Of a stretch of DNA of 13,847 nucleotides, positions 6,428-13,117 are shown one piece after another. Position 1 is the first letter of the stretch. Each line of letters begins with the position of its first letter. The stretch is from Bacillota bacterium (GTDB taxonomy: Bacteria > Bacillota > Clostridia > Peptostreptococcales > Anaerovoracaceae), in assembly GCA_017523605.1 (NCBI GenBank), contig JAFWVZ010000251.1, positions 1 to 13,847 of the forward strand, given 5' to 3'. A program made the translations under genes and the position numbers. The notes beneath the pieces were generated by a model. It saw only the letters and a program-made list of their open reading frames with translations, was not told the DNA's origin and made no database searches.

Positions 6428-7819
6428 TCAGAATCTGAAATACATGAACGGGTCGTTCATGCCCATGATCAGGCAGTATACCGCAACACCCAGGATGCCT
6501 GCAAGCGGTATCCAGATGAACCACTTGTCCTTGAACTTCCGGTAGAGCTTTCCGGGAAGCTCCGTGGAGAGCACCGCCGCTATTATCAGCAGCCACCAGA
6601 AATCCTTAAGCTGCAGGAGCCAGTCGCCGGAACTTACGTTCTCCCCGCCTATGCCTATCAGCCTTCCGTAGAAGGTGCCCAGCTGTCCCAGGTCGGAGAT
6701 GGCAAAAACCATCCACTGCAGCGGGATCAGCAGTATCATGTAGACGTGGCCTACCGCCCTGTGCTCTTCCATGAAGCCCTGCAGCCCCTGCTTTTCTACG
6801 GATATTATCAGGAACAGCACAAGCCCCCAGATAACGAAGTTCCAGTCCGCACCGTGCCATATTCCCGTAAGCATCCATACCACGAACAGGTTGAGCGTCG
6901 TCCTTGCCGGACCTTTGCGGTTTCCGCCAAGCGGTATGTATACGTATTCGCGGAACCACGCGCCCAGCGTCATGTGCCAGCGTCTCCAGAACTCCGTCAT
7001 GCTTACGGATACGTAAGGGCTGTTGAAGTTCTGCGGGAACTCGAAACCCATCATGCGGCCCAGGCCGATGGCCATGTACGAATAGCCGCAGAAGTCGAAG
7101 AACAGCTGGAAACTGTAGCCTATCATCGAGAGCCACGCCATTCCGACGGATATTGACGAGTAGCCTATGGTGTCCGCCGCGGTCCAGATGCTTCCGAGCT
7201 GGTTAGCGATTATTACCTTAAATCCCAGACCGATTATGAATGTCTTAAGGCCGTCCAGAAAGCCCGCAAGGCTCTCCTTCCTCTTGCGCAGAGCCACCCG
7301 CACCTCCGAGAAGCGTACTATGGGCCCGGCGATCAGCTGCGGGAACATCATTATGTACGCGCCCAGGTTTACGAAGCTCTTTTCCACAAGCGACGGATCC
7401 CTGTAGACGTCTATCACGTACGAAGCGATCTGGAAGGTGTAGAAGCTTATGCCTATCGGCAGGATAAGCCCCAGATCCGTTCCCAGGACGAAATCGATGT
7501 ACTTGAAAACGAACAGTATCCCGAAGTCTACGACCAGTCCCAGCATCAGCACGAAGCGTTTCTGCACGCTGCGGTCCTTTCTGGAAACTCCGCACTTGTG
7601 TATGGCTACGCCGACGTAGTAGTTGAACAGGACCGATACCAGTATTACAATAAGATAAAGCGGCGTGCCGCTTACTATCGTTCCGTAACCGTAAAAACCG
7701 ACGCTGAAAAGAAACACTACAGCATTCCTGTAGGGCCTTGCGTATCTGCATGTAAGGTAATACGCCGCAAGGAAAAGCGGCAGAAATACCCCCAAAAATG
7801 CCAGACTGCTGAATACCAC
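6428..7819 (-). CDS. MBOAT-family membrane O-acyltransferase (AlgI/PatA/DltB-like)
   Basis: A 463-residue multi-pass protein that moves acyl groups across the membrane for attachment to a surface polysaccharide. It opens MVFSSLAFLGVFLPLFLAAY. The family signatures are seen as EFWRRWHMTLGAWFREYVYI (His 282) and LTGIWHGADWNFVIWG, in which His 322 is the expected catalytic histidine. PIGISFYTFQIASYVIDVYR and PQLIAGPIVRF are also standard for AlgI-like members. Length is usual for the family. The start is GTG at 7819, with GGAG about 10 bases upstream. It is the first gene of a two-gene operon with the SGNH protein. AlgI-like polysaccharide O-acetylation is more likely than DltB D-alanylation, since no dltA/C/D is seen in the window. 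Confidence 0.92.
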   Translation of the reverse strand: MVFSSLAFLGVFLPLFLAAYYLTCRYARPYRNAVVFLFSVGFYGYGTIVSGTPLYLIVILVSVLFNYYVGVAIHKCGVSRKDRSVQKRFVLMLGLVVDFGILFVFKYIDFVLGTDLGLILPIGISFYTFQIASYVIDVYRDPSLVEKSFVNLGAYIMMFPQLIAGPIVRFSEVRVALRKRKESLAGFLDGLKTFIIGLGFKVIIANQLGSIWTAADTIGYSSISVGMAWLSMIGYSFQLFFDFCGYSYMAIGLGRMMGFEFPQNFNSPYVSVSMTEFWRRWHMTLGAWFREYVYIPLGGNRKGPARTTLNLFVVWMLTGIWHGADWNFVIWGLVLFLIISVEKQGLQGFMEEHRAVGHVYMILLIPLQWMVFAISDLGQLGTFYGRLIGIGGENVSSGDWLLQLKDFWWLLIIAAVLSTELPGKLYRKFKDKWFIWIPLAGILGVAVYCLIMGMNDPFMYFRF

Positions 7820-7851
7820 GCCGGACGGTCTCCTAACTACTCAAAAAACAC

Positions 7852-7869
7852 AATATACAGTATATTATA
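7852..7869. promoter_or_regulatory. Divergent promoter region with AT-rich palindrome
   Basis: AATATAC-A-GTATATT (7852-7866) is a perfect palindrome with a one-base centre, between the divergent MBOAT and small membrane-protein genes. It overlaps a perfect TATAAT on the minus strand (7864-7869), placed to serve the MBOAT operon, and TATATT/TATTAT forms on the plus strand (7861-7868) that could serve the other gene. Clear -35 boxes are not visible on either side. The palindrome may be an operator or just overlapping -10 boxes. Confidence 0.45.
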
Positions 7870-7897
7870 TCCCTTTGGCACACAAAAGGAAAGACCA

Positions 7898-8455
7898 ATG
7901 AAGAAACTGTTCTACGCTTATCTGTTCATATTTCTTAACATCAACATCAACATAGACCGCGTCCACATCTGCCTTACCCCGACCTTCGTAGGATACATAC
8001 TTCTGTTGCTGGCGTTCCGCGAGCTGGAAAGCGAAAGCAGCGAGTTTCCAAGGCTCAGGCCTGCGGCGCTGGGAATGGCGGTATATACAGGCATCTGCTG
8101 GCTGCTGGACGCCTTCGGTGTAAGCGGAAGCAGCACCGGATGGGTCGTGATACGTCTGCTGCTGTCACTGGTGGAAATGGGAGTCTCGCTCTACATCCTT
8201 AAGTGCGTCATAGACGGCATTGAAGACATAGAGGATCTGCGTTCCGCGGATCTTGGATCGGAAAGAGTGCGCTCTGTATTCATGGTAATGGCGATCGCGG
8301 AGATAGTCGGACTGGCCATGGCCATCGTTCCTGTCCTTTCGATACCTGCAATGCTGGTAACATTCATCGCCACCATAGTGCTTCTGGTGCGCCTGCATGC
8401 GACATGGAAGGCCTACGAAGATCTTGCCTGGAGAGACTTTGAGAACAGGCGCTGA
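7898..8455 (+). CDS. Small integral membrane protein, uncharacterised
   Basis: A 185-residue, largely hydrophobic protein with probable membrane segments at about 4-20, 26-41, 57-76, 84-105, 126-147 and 150-166. The N-terminal part (LNININIDRVHICLTPTF, then VGYILLLLAFRELE) resembles a Firmicutes group whose members carry a LLPDFIGY-like motif after the first helix and have no assigned role; this resemblance is from memory. ATG at 7898 has AAAAGGAAAG about 8 bases upstream. It ends about 50 bases before the MATE gene, which reads the same way, so the two may be co-transcribed. No enzymatic motif is seen. Confidence 0.75.
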   Translation: MKKLFYAYLFIFLNININIDRVHICLTPTFVGYILLLLAFRELESESSEFPRLRPAALGMAVYTGICWLLDAFGVSGSSTGWVVIRLLLSLVEMGVSLYILKCVIDGIEDIEDLRSADLGSERVRSVFMVMAIAEIVGLAMAIVPVLSIPAMLVTFIATIVLLVRLHATWKAYEDLAWRDFENRR

Positions 8456-8473
8456 AGCCGGGATCCTTTAATC

Positions 8474-8533
8474 TTGGAAGACCTTTTGAATTAAAATAAC
8501 GGATCGTTGAAAGACCTTTTTGAACTGAAAAAC
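8474..8533 (+). repeat. Imperfect duplication of the MATE gene start
   Basis: Two 27-base copies begin at 8474 (TTGGAAGACCTTTTGAATTA) and 8507 (TTGAAAGACCTTTTTGAACT), 33 bases apart. They differ by three substitutions and one small gap in each. The second copy is the start of the MATE reading frame (LKDLFELK); the first would read LEDLFELK if one T were restored, but as it stands it hits TAA after six codons. Confidence 0.75.
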
Positions 8534-9871
8534 AGGAACTTCCTTAAAAAGAGCCTTACCCTGCTGCTGCCCGTAGTGCTGCAGCAGCTTATTACCGTGG
8601 GCATAAACTTCCTGGACAACCTGATGATAGGTCCGTTCGGGGAGACGTCCATCGCGGCCGCGGCGTTCGGCAACCAGATCTACAACTTCTTCCAGTTCAT
8701 ATGCATGGGCCTGGGGTCCGGCGCCGTGGTAATGTCCAGCCAGTTCTGGGGACGCAGGGAGACGGACCCCATGCGCACCACCGCCGCAATGGCGCTTCGC
8801 GTTACCGCTGCAGTCTGCGCGCTGTTTACCGTGCTCTGCGCAGGATTCCCTGCCATGATGCTCCGCATCTTTACCAACGACGCAGCCGTCATCTTCACCG
8901 GAGCGCCCTACCTGAGGCTTATAGGCGTAACGTTTCTGATGGCGGGCTTAAGCTCTACGGCCACCTACCTTCTGCGAAGCGTGGGGACTGTAAAAGTATC
9001 GCTGCTGGGTTCCTCCATCGCGTTCTTCATAAACCTTTTCTTCAACTGGGTGTTCATCTACGGAAAGCTCGGCGCACCCAGGCTGGAGCTTGTGGGAGCA
9101 GCCGTAGGAACGGTTATAGCCCGCTGCTTCGAGTTCCTGTTCGTGTTCGGGTACTTCGTGTTCAGGGATTCCAAGTTCGGGTTCCGCTTAAAGCACTTTG
9201 CCCTGCCCGCAGGGACGCTGCGCAAGCAGTACATCAAGTTCAGCATTCCGGTGCTGGTAAGCGACACTCTGCTGGGTCTCAGCCTTTCGCTGACCAACGT
9301 TGTCTACGGGCACATGTCCGCTGAGATAGCGTCCGCAGGATCCATCTCGGGGTCGCTCATCCAGCTGATATCAATAATAAACATAGGCTGGTCCGGAGCC
9401 TCAGCCATAGTGATAGGCAACACCATAGGCGAGGGAGACTTTGCGCGGGCTAAGCGCGAAGGAAACACCTACATACTGATGTCTTTCCTGTTCGGCCTGG
9501 TGGTGATAGTGCCGATACTGCTGCTGCGCGGTCCGTACGTAAGCATGTACAACATACAGCAGGAGACTGCGGATCTGGTATATACCATGCTGAACATAAC
9601 GTTCTTCATGCTTCCCATACAGACCGTAGCCTACGTAATTTCCAAGGGTATCCTGAGGGGCGGCGGGGACACTCGCTTTCTGCTGCTTGCGGACTCCAGC
9701 TGCGTGTGGTTCCTGTCGCTGCCGCTCGGCGCTCTGGCCGCTTTCGTGTGGCACATGAGCCCTGCATGGGTGTATTTCTTCCTGAGAGTGGAGTTCCCGC
9801 TGAAGGGCGTGATATGCTTCATCCGTTACTGCACCGGCAAATGGATAAAAGAAATACGGGCCAGAAACTGA
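8507..9871 (+). CDS. MATE-family multidrug/toxin exporter
   Basis: A 454-residue, about 12-helix transporter that would export cationic drugs or metabolites against a Na+ or H+ gradient. Typical MATE stretches are SLTLLLPVVLQQLITVGINF near the N-terminus, GLGSGAVVMSSQFWGRRE, and in the second half NIGWSGASAIVIGNTIGEGD. The reading frame is open only from 8495 after a TAA at 8492. TTG at 8507 is the first usable start, and the next ATG would remove the first helix. No good Shine-Dalgarno sequence precedes the TTG, which is unusual in this window. It follows the small membrane-protein gene and ends at a hairpin terminator. The substrate is unknown. Confidence 0.92.
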   Translation: MKDLFELKNRNFLKKSLTLLLPVVLQQLITVGINFLDNLMIGPFGETSIAAAAFGNQIYNFFQFICMGLGSGAVVMSSQFWGRRETDPMRTTAAMALRVTAAVCALFTVLCAGFPAMMLRIFTNDAAVIFTGAPYLRLIGVTFLMAGLSSTATYLLRSVGTVKVSLLGSSIAFFINLFFNWVFIYGKLGAPRLELVGAAVGTVIARCFEFLFVFGYFVFRDSKFGFRLKHFALPAGTLRKQYIKFSIPVLVSDTLLGLSLSLTNVVYGHMSAEIASAGSISGSLIQLISIINIGWSGASAIVIGNTIGEGDFARAKREGNTYILMSFLFGLVVIVPILLLRGPYVSMYNIQQETADLVYTMLNITFFMLPIQTVAYVISKGILRGGGDTRFLLLADSSCVWFLSLPLGALAAFVWHMSPAWVYFFLRVEFPLKGVICFIRYCTGKWIKEIRARN

Positions 9872-9894
9872 CCCGCCTTCCGCTGCATGTATTT

Positions 9895-9923
9895 AAGCTC
9901 CCCGCCCGGGAGCTTTTCTTTTT
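9895..9923 (+). terminator. Rho-independent terminator of the MATE gene
   Basis: AAGCTCCC-CGCCC-GGGAGCTT (9895-9915) forms an 8-base-pair stem with a 5-base loop, followed by TTCTTTTT on the plus strand. The minus strand has no T run after the stem (AAATAC), so it should not be an efficient terminator for bioY coming from the other side. Confidence 0.85.
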
Positions 9924-9928
9924 GATCC

Positions 9929-10045
9929 TTTACCGTTCCGCCTGCTCCGGCTTCCGGACCTTGATCCATTCCCGCTCTGCTTGTTTAGGCTGCTAGACCT
10001 TGATCCGTTCCCGCTCTGCTTGTTTAGGCTGCTAGACCTTGATCC
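9929..10045 (-). repeat. Three tandem 39-base units at the 3' end of bioY
   Basis: Units 9968-10006 and 10007-10045 are identical except for one base. Unit 9929-9967 is a diverged copy, and a short trace of a further copy (GATCC at 9924-9928) keeps the same 39-base phase. The right-hand unit contains the last codons and TAG stop of bioY. In the bioY frame each unit is 13 codons: RIKV-stop-QPKQAERE twice, then WIKVRKPEQAER-stop. Unit three keeps CGG where the first two have TAG and ends with TAA at 9930-9932. Confidence 0.9.
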
Positions 10046-10586
10046 GTCTTCCTATCCTGCTGCTTACCAGCACCGCCAGCGCCAGCTTTACTATGTCCGG
10101 AACTATGAACGGCAGAACACACCAGCCCAGCGCAGTTCCAAGGCCTATCGGTCCGGTGTTCCTTGCGTACACGTACATGAACCATGCAGTGCCGAACGCG
10201 TAGCACACCGCAAGACCAACGATAAGCAGTACCACCTTGCGCACGACGGAAGCGGATGCCCCGGACGGGATCAGGGTAGTTCCCGCCCAGTAGATGAGTC
10301 CGGTAAAGATGAAACCCAGTATGTATCCGCCGGTCGTGCCCAGCAGCGCGCCTAAGCCGCCGCGGAAGCCCGACAGCACAGGCAAGCCGACCGCAGCCAT
10401 AAGTATGAACACCGCAATGGAGATGGTCCCGCGTTTTCCGCCGAGAAGCATTAACGTGCAGAACACCCCGAAGGTCTGAAGAGTAAACGGGACCGCGAAC
10501 GGAATGCTTATCCAGGAACATATCGCAAGCATCACAGCGCAGAGCGCCATGTACGCAAGGTCTTTTGTAGTTAGTTTGTTATCCAT
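10032..10586 (-). CDS. bioY: BioY, biotin-binding S component of an ECF transporter
   Basis: The 184-residue membrane protein binds biotin and imports it, normally with the shared EcfA/A'/T energising module (not in this window). BioY signatures are clear: SIPFAVPFTLQTFGVFCTLM in the first helix pair, GLPVLSGFRGGLGALLGTTG with GGYILGF, CYAFGTAWFMYV, and LPFIVPDIVKL near the C-terminus. Length is normal. ATG at 10586 has AAGGA about 8 bases upstream. It lies 115 bases after birA in the same direction, fitting co-transcription and biotin control by BirA. I see no BirA-type inverted repeat in that gap, so control may act on the upstream birA promoter. The TAG stop lies inside the first unit of the tandem repeat described separately. 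Confidence 0.95.
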   Translation of the reverse strand: MDNKLTTKDLAYMALCAVMLAICSWISIPFAVPFTLQTFGVFCTLMLLGGKRGTISIAVFILMAAVGLPVLSGFRGGLGALLGTTGGYILGFIFTGLIYWAGTTLIPSGASASVVRKVVLLIVGLAVCYAFGTAWFMYVYARNTGPIGLGTALGWCVLPFIVPDIVKLALAVLVSSRIGRRIKV

Positions 10587-10663
10587 CTATATTTCCTTAA
10601 ATATTATTATCGAACGATCGACCGGAAGGCATCGCTAAGCGCTGAAATTCCGCGCAGGGACAT

Positions 10664-10731
10664 TGTTACATGGGTCTTATCGATACCTCTCCGGAATGCT
10701 GTTACAAAGGCCTTATCGATACTTCCCCGGA
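10664..10731 (-). repeat. Tandem duplication of the birA 3' end including its stop codon
   Basis: Copies 10700-10731 (end of birA) and 10664-10695 are 36 bases apart and identical at 27 of 32 positions. Read in the birA frame, the gene end SGEVSIRPL-TAA is repeated exactly 12 codons later as SGEVSIRPM-TAA. Four of the five differences are synonymous third-position changes (Gly, Glu, Arg, Pro codons); the fifth turns Leu into Met. Confidence 0.88.
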
Positions 10732-11715
10732 CGACAGCGCCTCCTGTGTGCCGTCCTCGTATTCCACAAGCAGCCTGCACTCTTCGTCTATCGACAGAGC
10801 CTTCGCTGGCCTGGACGTTCCGCTGCGAAGAACGTTTATGCGCTTTCCGATAACGAAGCTTCGCCTGATGTATTCGTCCGGGTAGCCCTTAAGCTGCCGC
10901 GTCTCCACTATGTCGTAATAATGTCTTAAGAATGACGCGGCAATACGGCAGCGTAAGTCTCTGCTGTGTTTTTCCGTTATGGCTCCGGCGATGTTTCTGA
11001 TCTCCGCAGGGAAGCCATCTTCCGGTTCGTAGACGTTAAAGCCTATGCCCATCACCGCCCAGTCCAGACCGCCTGATTCCAGGTCTATGGAAGCCTCGGT
11101 TAGTATGCCGCAGGTCTTCTTTCCGTTAACGTAGACGTCGTTCACCCATTTTATGCTTGCGGAAGCGTCCGTGCATTCTTCTATTGCCAGACATGCAGCC
11201 ACAGCCGCAGCCGTCGTAAGTCTTACGGCCTGCTGTGCGGGAAGGTCCGGTCTGAGCAGTACGCTCAGGTACACGCCGGTCCCTGCCGGAGACTCGAAAG
11301 TCCTGCCCATGCGACCCCGCCCCGCGGTCTGCTCCGATGCTATCACCGCGTGCCACGACGGAGTCTGCGATGCCTTAAGTTTCAGGTAACTGTTGGTGGA
11401 ATCCACACTTGGCAGCACCTCGAGCGATATCCGTTCCTCAAGACCATCCGCTCCGCCTTCAGCGGACCCGGACTTACGCTCCGCGGCACCACAAAGATAC
11501 CGGCGGATAAGGCCCTCGCTTAAAGCGTTGTTATCGTCTCCCAGTCTGTACCCCTTCTTGGTGGACTCTATGTCGTAGCCCTCCGCCTCCAGCTGTTTTA
11601 CGCACTTCCATACCGCTGCTCTGGTAAGTCCCAGGGCGTCCGCTATGGCGCTGCCGGAAATGTATTCGGTCTCGTGCTGCTCCAGAAGAGCCGCTATCTG
11701 CTGTTTCGTAGTCAT
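10702..11715 (-). CDS. birA: BirA, bifunctional biotin-protein ligase and biotin operon repressor
   Basis: The enzyme makes biotinyl-AMP and attaches biotin to carboxylase carrier proteins; with the N-terminal helix-turn-helix it also represses biotin genes. Residues 1-57 form the winged HTH (ISGSAIADALGLTRAAVWKC). The ligase domain, about 98-280, has the adenylate-binding loop SEQTAGRGRMGR (125-138), then KWVNDVYVNGKKTCGIL (189 on) with the biotin-site lysine region. Residues about 290-337 are the C-terminal SH3-like domain. Length is right for a repressor-type BirA. The start ATG at 11715 lacks a clear ribosome site, the weakest point of the model, though the HTH begins at once. bioY follows, so this is a biotin uptake and sensing pair. 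Immediately after its TAA the last codons are duplicated. Confidence 0.95.
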   Translation of the reverse strand: MTTKQQIAALLEQHETEYISGSAIADALGLTRAAVWKCVKQLEAEGYDIESTKKGYRLGDDNNALSEGLIRRYLCGAAERKSGSAEGGADGLEERISLEVLPSVDSTNSYLKLKASQTPSWHAVIASEQTAGRGRMGRTFESPAGTGVYLSVLLRPDLPAQQAVRLTTAAAVAACLAIEECTDASASIKWVNDVYVNGKKTCGILTEASIDLESGGLDWAVMGIGFNVYEPEDGFPAEIRNIAGAITEKHSRDLRCRIAASFLRHYYDIVETRQLKGYPDEYIRRSFVIGKRINVLRSGTSRPAKALSIDEECRLLVEYEDGTQEALSSGEVSIRPL

Positions 11716-11782
11716 GGTGTTTTGAGCCCGGTAATTCGGTAAACGATCGTCCGCGCATTCATCTGTCCTGCACGGCCTCTAA

Positions 11783-11811
11783 AGGTTATCACAAATAAAA
11801 AAATGTGTCAA
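11783..11811 (-). promoter_or_regulatory. birA promoter, overlapping the upstream terminator
   Basis: A perfect -35 TTGACA (11806-11811, minus strand) sits in the downstream arm of the hairpin at 11804-11838. Possible -10 boxes are TAACCT (11783-11788, spacer 17) or the extended TGT-GATAAC (hexamer 11785-11790, spacer 15). The -35 is convincing; the -10 is weak, as expected for a regulated promoter. The hairpin palindrome could also be the BirA operator: half-sites GTGTCAACT and AGTTGACAC are 15 bases apart, with GTCAAC resembling the GTTAAC core of Firmicutes BirA boxes. Confidence 0.55.
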
Positions 11812-11838
11812 CTTTCTAAAGCAAGAAAAGTTGACACA
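11797..11838 (-). terminator. Rho-independent terminator of the prfB-HAD-zinc-ribbon cluster
   Basis: Minus-strand transcripts leaving the zinc-ribbon gene meet TGTGTCAACTTT and AAAGTTGACACA, perfect 12-base arms with an 11-base loop, followed directly by seven T (11797-11803). The stem is AT-rich for a terminator. The second arm is also the -35 box of birA. Confidence 0.75.
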
Positions 11839-11877
11839 AGCGATCAGCTCTTGTATTTGCCGCAGGCAGCCTGCAGG

Positions 11878-12399
11878 TTATTCTTCCCCGAGTTCTTCCT
11901 CGATCATTTTAAGGCGTTCGCGTTTTTTCTCCAGCTTTTCGATACTGTTACCGGCAGCTGAATAGAATTCGGTATAACCGCACTGTTGGCAGACAGTTAT
12001 TCTGACATTGAATTCTCCTGTGTTCCAGGCAGAGCGGTTAAGTGTGGGCAGCCCGCCGACATAGGTCATAAGACTGTGCTCTCCTTTGCCGAACATAGGC
12101 CCGCCGCATTTCGGACAGATCCCCACCGTCTTTTCCTTAAGTTCCCTTTCGTAATCATCGATCTCGGAACGATACAGCTCAGCGTCTTCTTTCAGATCCG
12201 ATATCCTGTTATCGTACCATTCTCTGAGCTTAACATCATCATTGAATATACGGGCCGCCTTTACAGCGTCCACTATGATCTTTTCGTCCTGACCGGAATA
12301 CCTGTCATAGCAGTCCGCACAGGCCTTGAAGACCATGGTGCCGACTGTTATCGTCTTTCCGAATGCGGCCTTTTGCCCGCAAAACACACAATCTGCCAT
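11878..12399 (-). CDS. Double zinc-ribbon protein with central and C-terminal coiled coil, unknown role
   Basis: I do not recognise a named gene. The 173-residue cytoplasmic protein has two four-cysteine sites: Cys 4, 7, 27, 30 (CVFCG and CADCY) and Cys 95, 98, 137, 140 (CPKCGG and CQQCGY), each in zinc-ribbon spacing. Between them residues about 54-90 are charged and helical (SDLKEDAELYRSEIDDYERE), and the C-terminus (SIEKLEKKRERLKMIEEEL) is another short coiled coil. The start is ATG 12399, since AGGAGG lies 8 bases upstream; an ATG at 12423 would precede that site. It follows the HAD gene by 43 bases and is the last gene before a terminator, so it is probably co-transcribed with prfB. It may bind nucleic acid or just metal. 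Confidence 0.8.
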   Translation of the reverse strand: MADCVFCGQKAAFGKTITVGTMVFKACADCYDRYSGQDEKIIVDAVKAARIFNDDVKLREWYDNRISDLKEDAELYRSEIDDYERELKEKTVGICPKCGGPMFGKGEHSLMTYVGGLPTLNRSAWNTGEFNVRITVCQQCGYTEFYSAAGNSIEKLEKKRERLKMIEEELGEE

Positions 12400-12442
12400 G
12401 TTATCACCCTCCTGATGCCGCATGATCGATAAACGATCCCTG

Positions 12443-13117
12443 CTATACTACCGCTGTCAGCAGCTCCACCATCTCCGCGGGCGTGTTCACCACGTAGGTC
12501 GGCTTGCCGTCCTTTATGGCGGCGTCCACGCCAGTGGCGAAGGACCAGGTAACGAAGCAGGTATCGCAGCCTGCGTCGTTGCCGCAGATAAGATCGAAAA
12601 CGCTGTCGCCCACCATTACCGCGTCCGAGGGATCCACTCCAAGCTCCCTGCAGCATATAAGCGCAGGCTCCGGCTGAGGCTTGTGGATGTCCGTGCTCTC
12701 GGCTGTAACGAATGCATCGAAGCAGTCCGCCATGCCGTACTTCTTAAGGCCTTTTACGCATGTATCATAGCCTCTGGACGTTACTATCCCGAGCAGCACG
12801 CCCTCTTCCTTAAGCTTTTGGACGGCCTCCACCATGCCCTCGAACGGAGGCGCCGGCGTGGCGTCCGGCTGGCGCTGGAACTCTCTGTAGCTCTCCACGA
12901 GCTCCTGGAGATCGTAACCGCTGTGGCCCAGCTGCTTCATGTAGTCGTCTATGGCGTCCCACAGCACCATGCCGAAGGTCCACTTTACGTCGTCGCCGGT
13001 AAGGTGTCCGCCGAAGTGCTTCTGGTACATGTGATCCCAGGAATCCACGATCAGCTGGTTGGTATCCACAAGCGTTCCGTCGTAGTCGAAGAGGACCGCT
13101 TTATATCTCTTTTTCAT
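12443..13117 (-). CDS. HAD-superfamily phosphatase (PpaX / phosphoglycolate phosphatase-like)
   Basis: A 224-residue haloacid-dehalogenase hydrolase that removes phosphate from a small metabolite or pyrophosphate. All four motifs are present: [10 protein letters not shown] with nucleophile Asp 11 and Asp 13, VTSR with Thr 113, HKPQPEPAL with Lys 146, and GDSVFD with Asp 171 and Asp 175. A helical cap lies between motifs I and II (about residues 15-90). ATG at 13117 has GGGAG 6 bases upstream, inside prfB; the two genes overlap by 17 bases, so translation is probably coupled. Substrate cannot be told from motifs; Gph, PpaX and beta-phosphoglucomutase relatives look alike. Confidence 0.9.
   Translation of the reverse strand: MKKRYKAVLFDYDGTLVDTNQLIVDSWDHMYQKHFGGHLTGDDVKWTFGMVLWDAIDDYMKQLGHSGYDLQELVESYREFQRQPDATPAPPFEGMVEAVQKLKEEGVLLGIVTSRGYDTCVKGLKKYGMADCFDAFVTAESTDIHKPQPEPALICCRELGVDPSDAVMVGDSVFDLICGNDAGCDTCFVTWSFATGVDAAIKDGKPTYVVNTPAEMVELLTAVV

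Noticed and set aside
9930..10034. TAG reassigned to an amino acid in this organism
   Set aside because: Six genes here, including GH53, GH13 and the HAD phosphatase, end at TAG at the expected protein length, so TAG works as a normal stop. Local readthrough at bioY is not excluded.
10587..10663. BirA operator just upstream of bioY
   Set aside because: No inverted repeat resembling GTTAAC half-sites is present in the gap; only AT-rich sequence and GATCG words are seen.
11862..11874. Inverted repeat GCAGGC-A-GCCTGC next to the zinc-ribbon stop codon
   Set aside because: A one-base centre cannot fold as a stable hairpin without opening pairs, and the real terminator with a T7 tail lies just downstream.
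12424..12438. Hairpin GATCG-N5-CGATC between the HAD and zinc-ribbon genes
   Set aside because: The stem is only five pairs and has no T run, so it is not a terminator; too short to call a regulatory structure.
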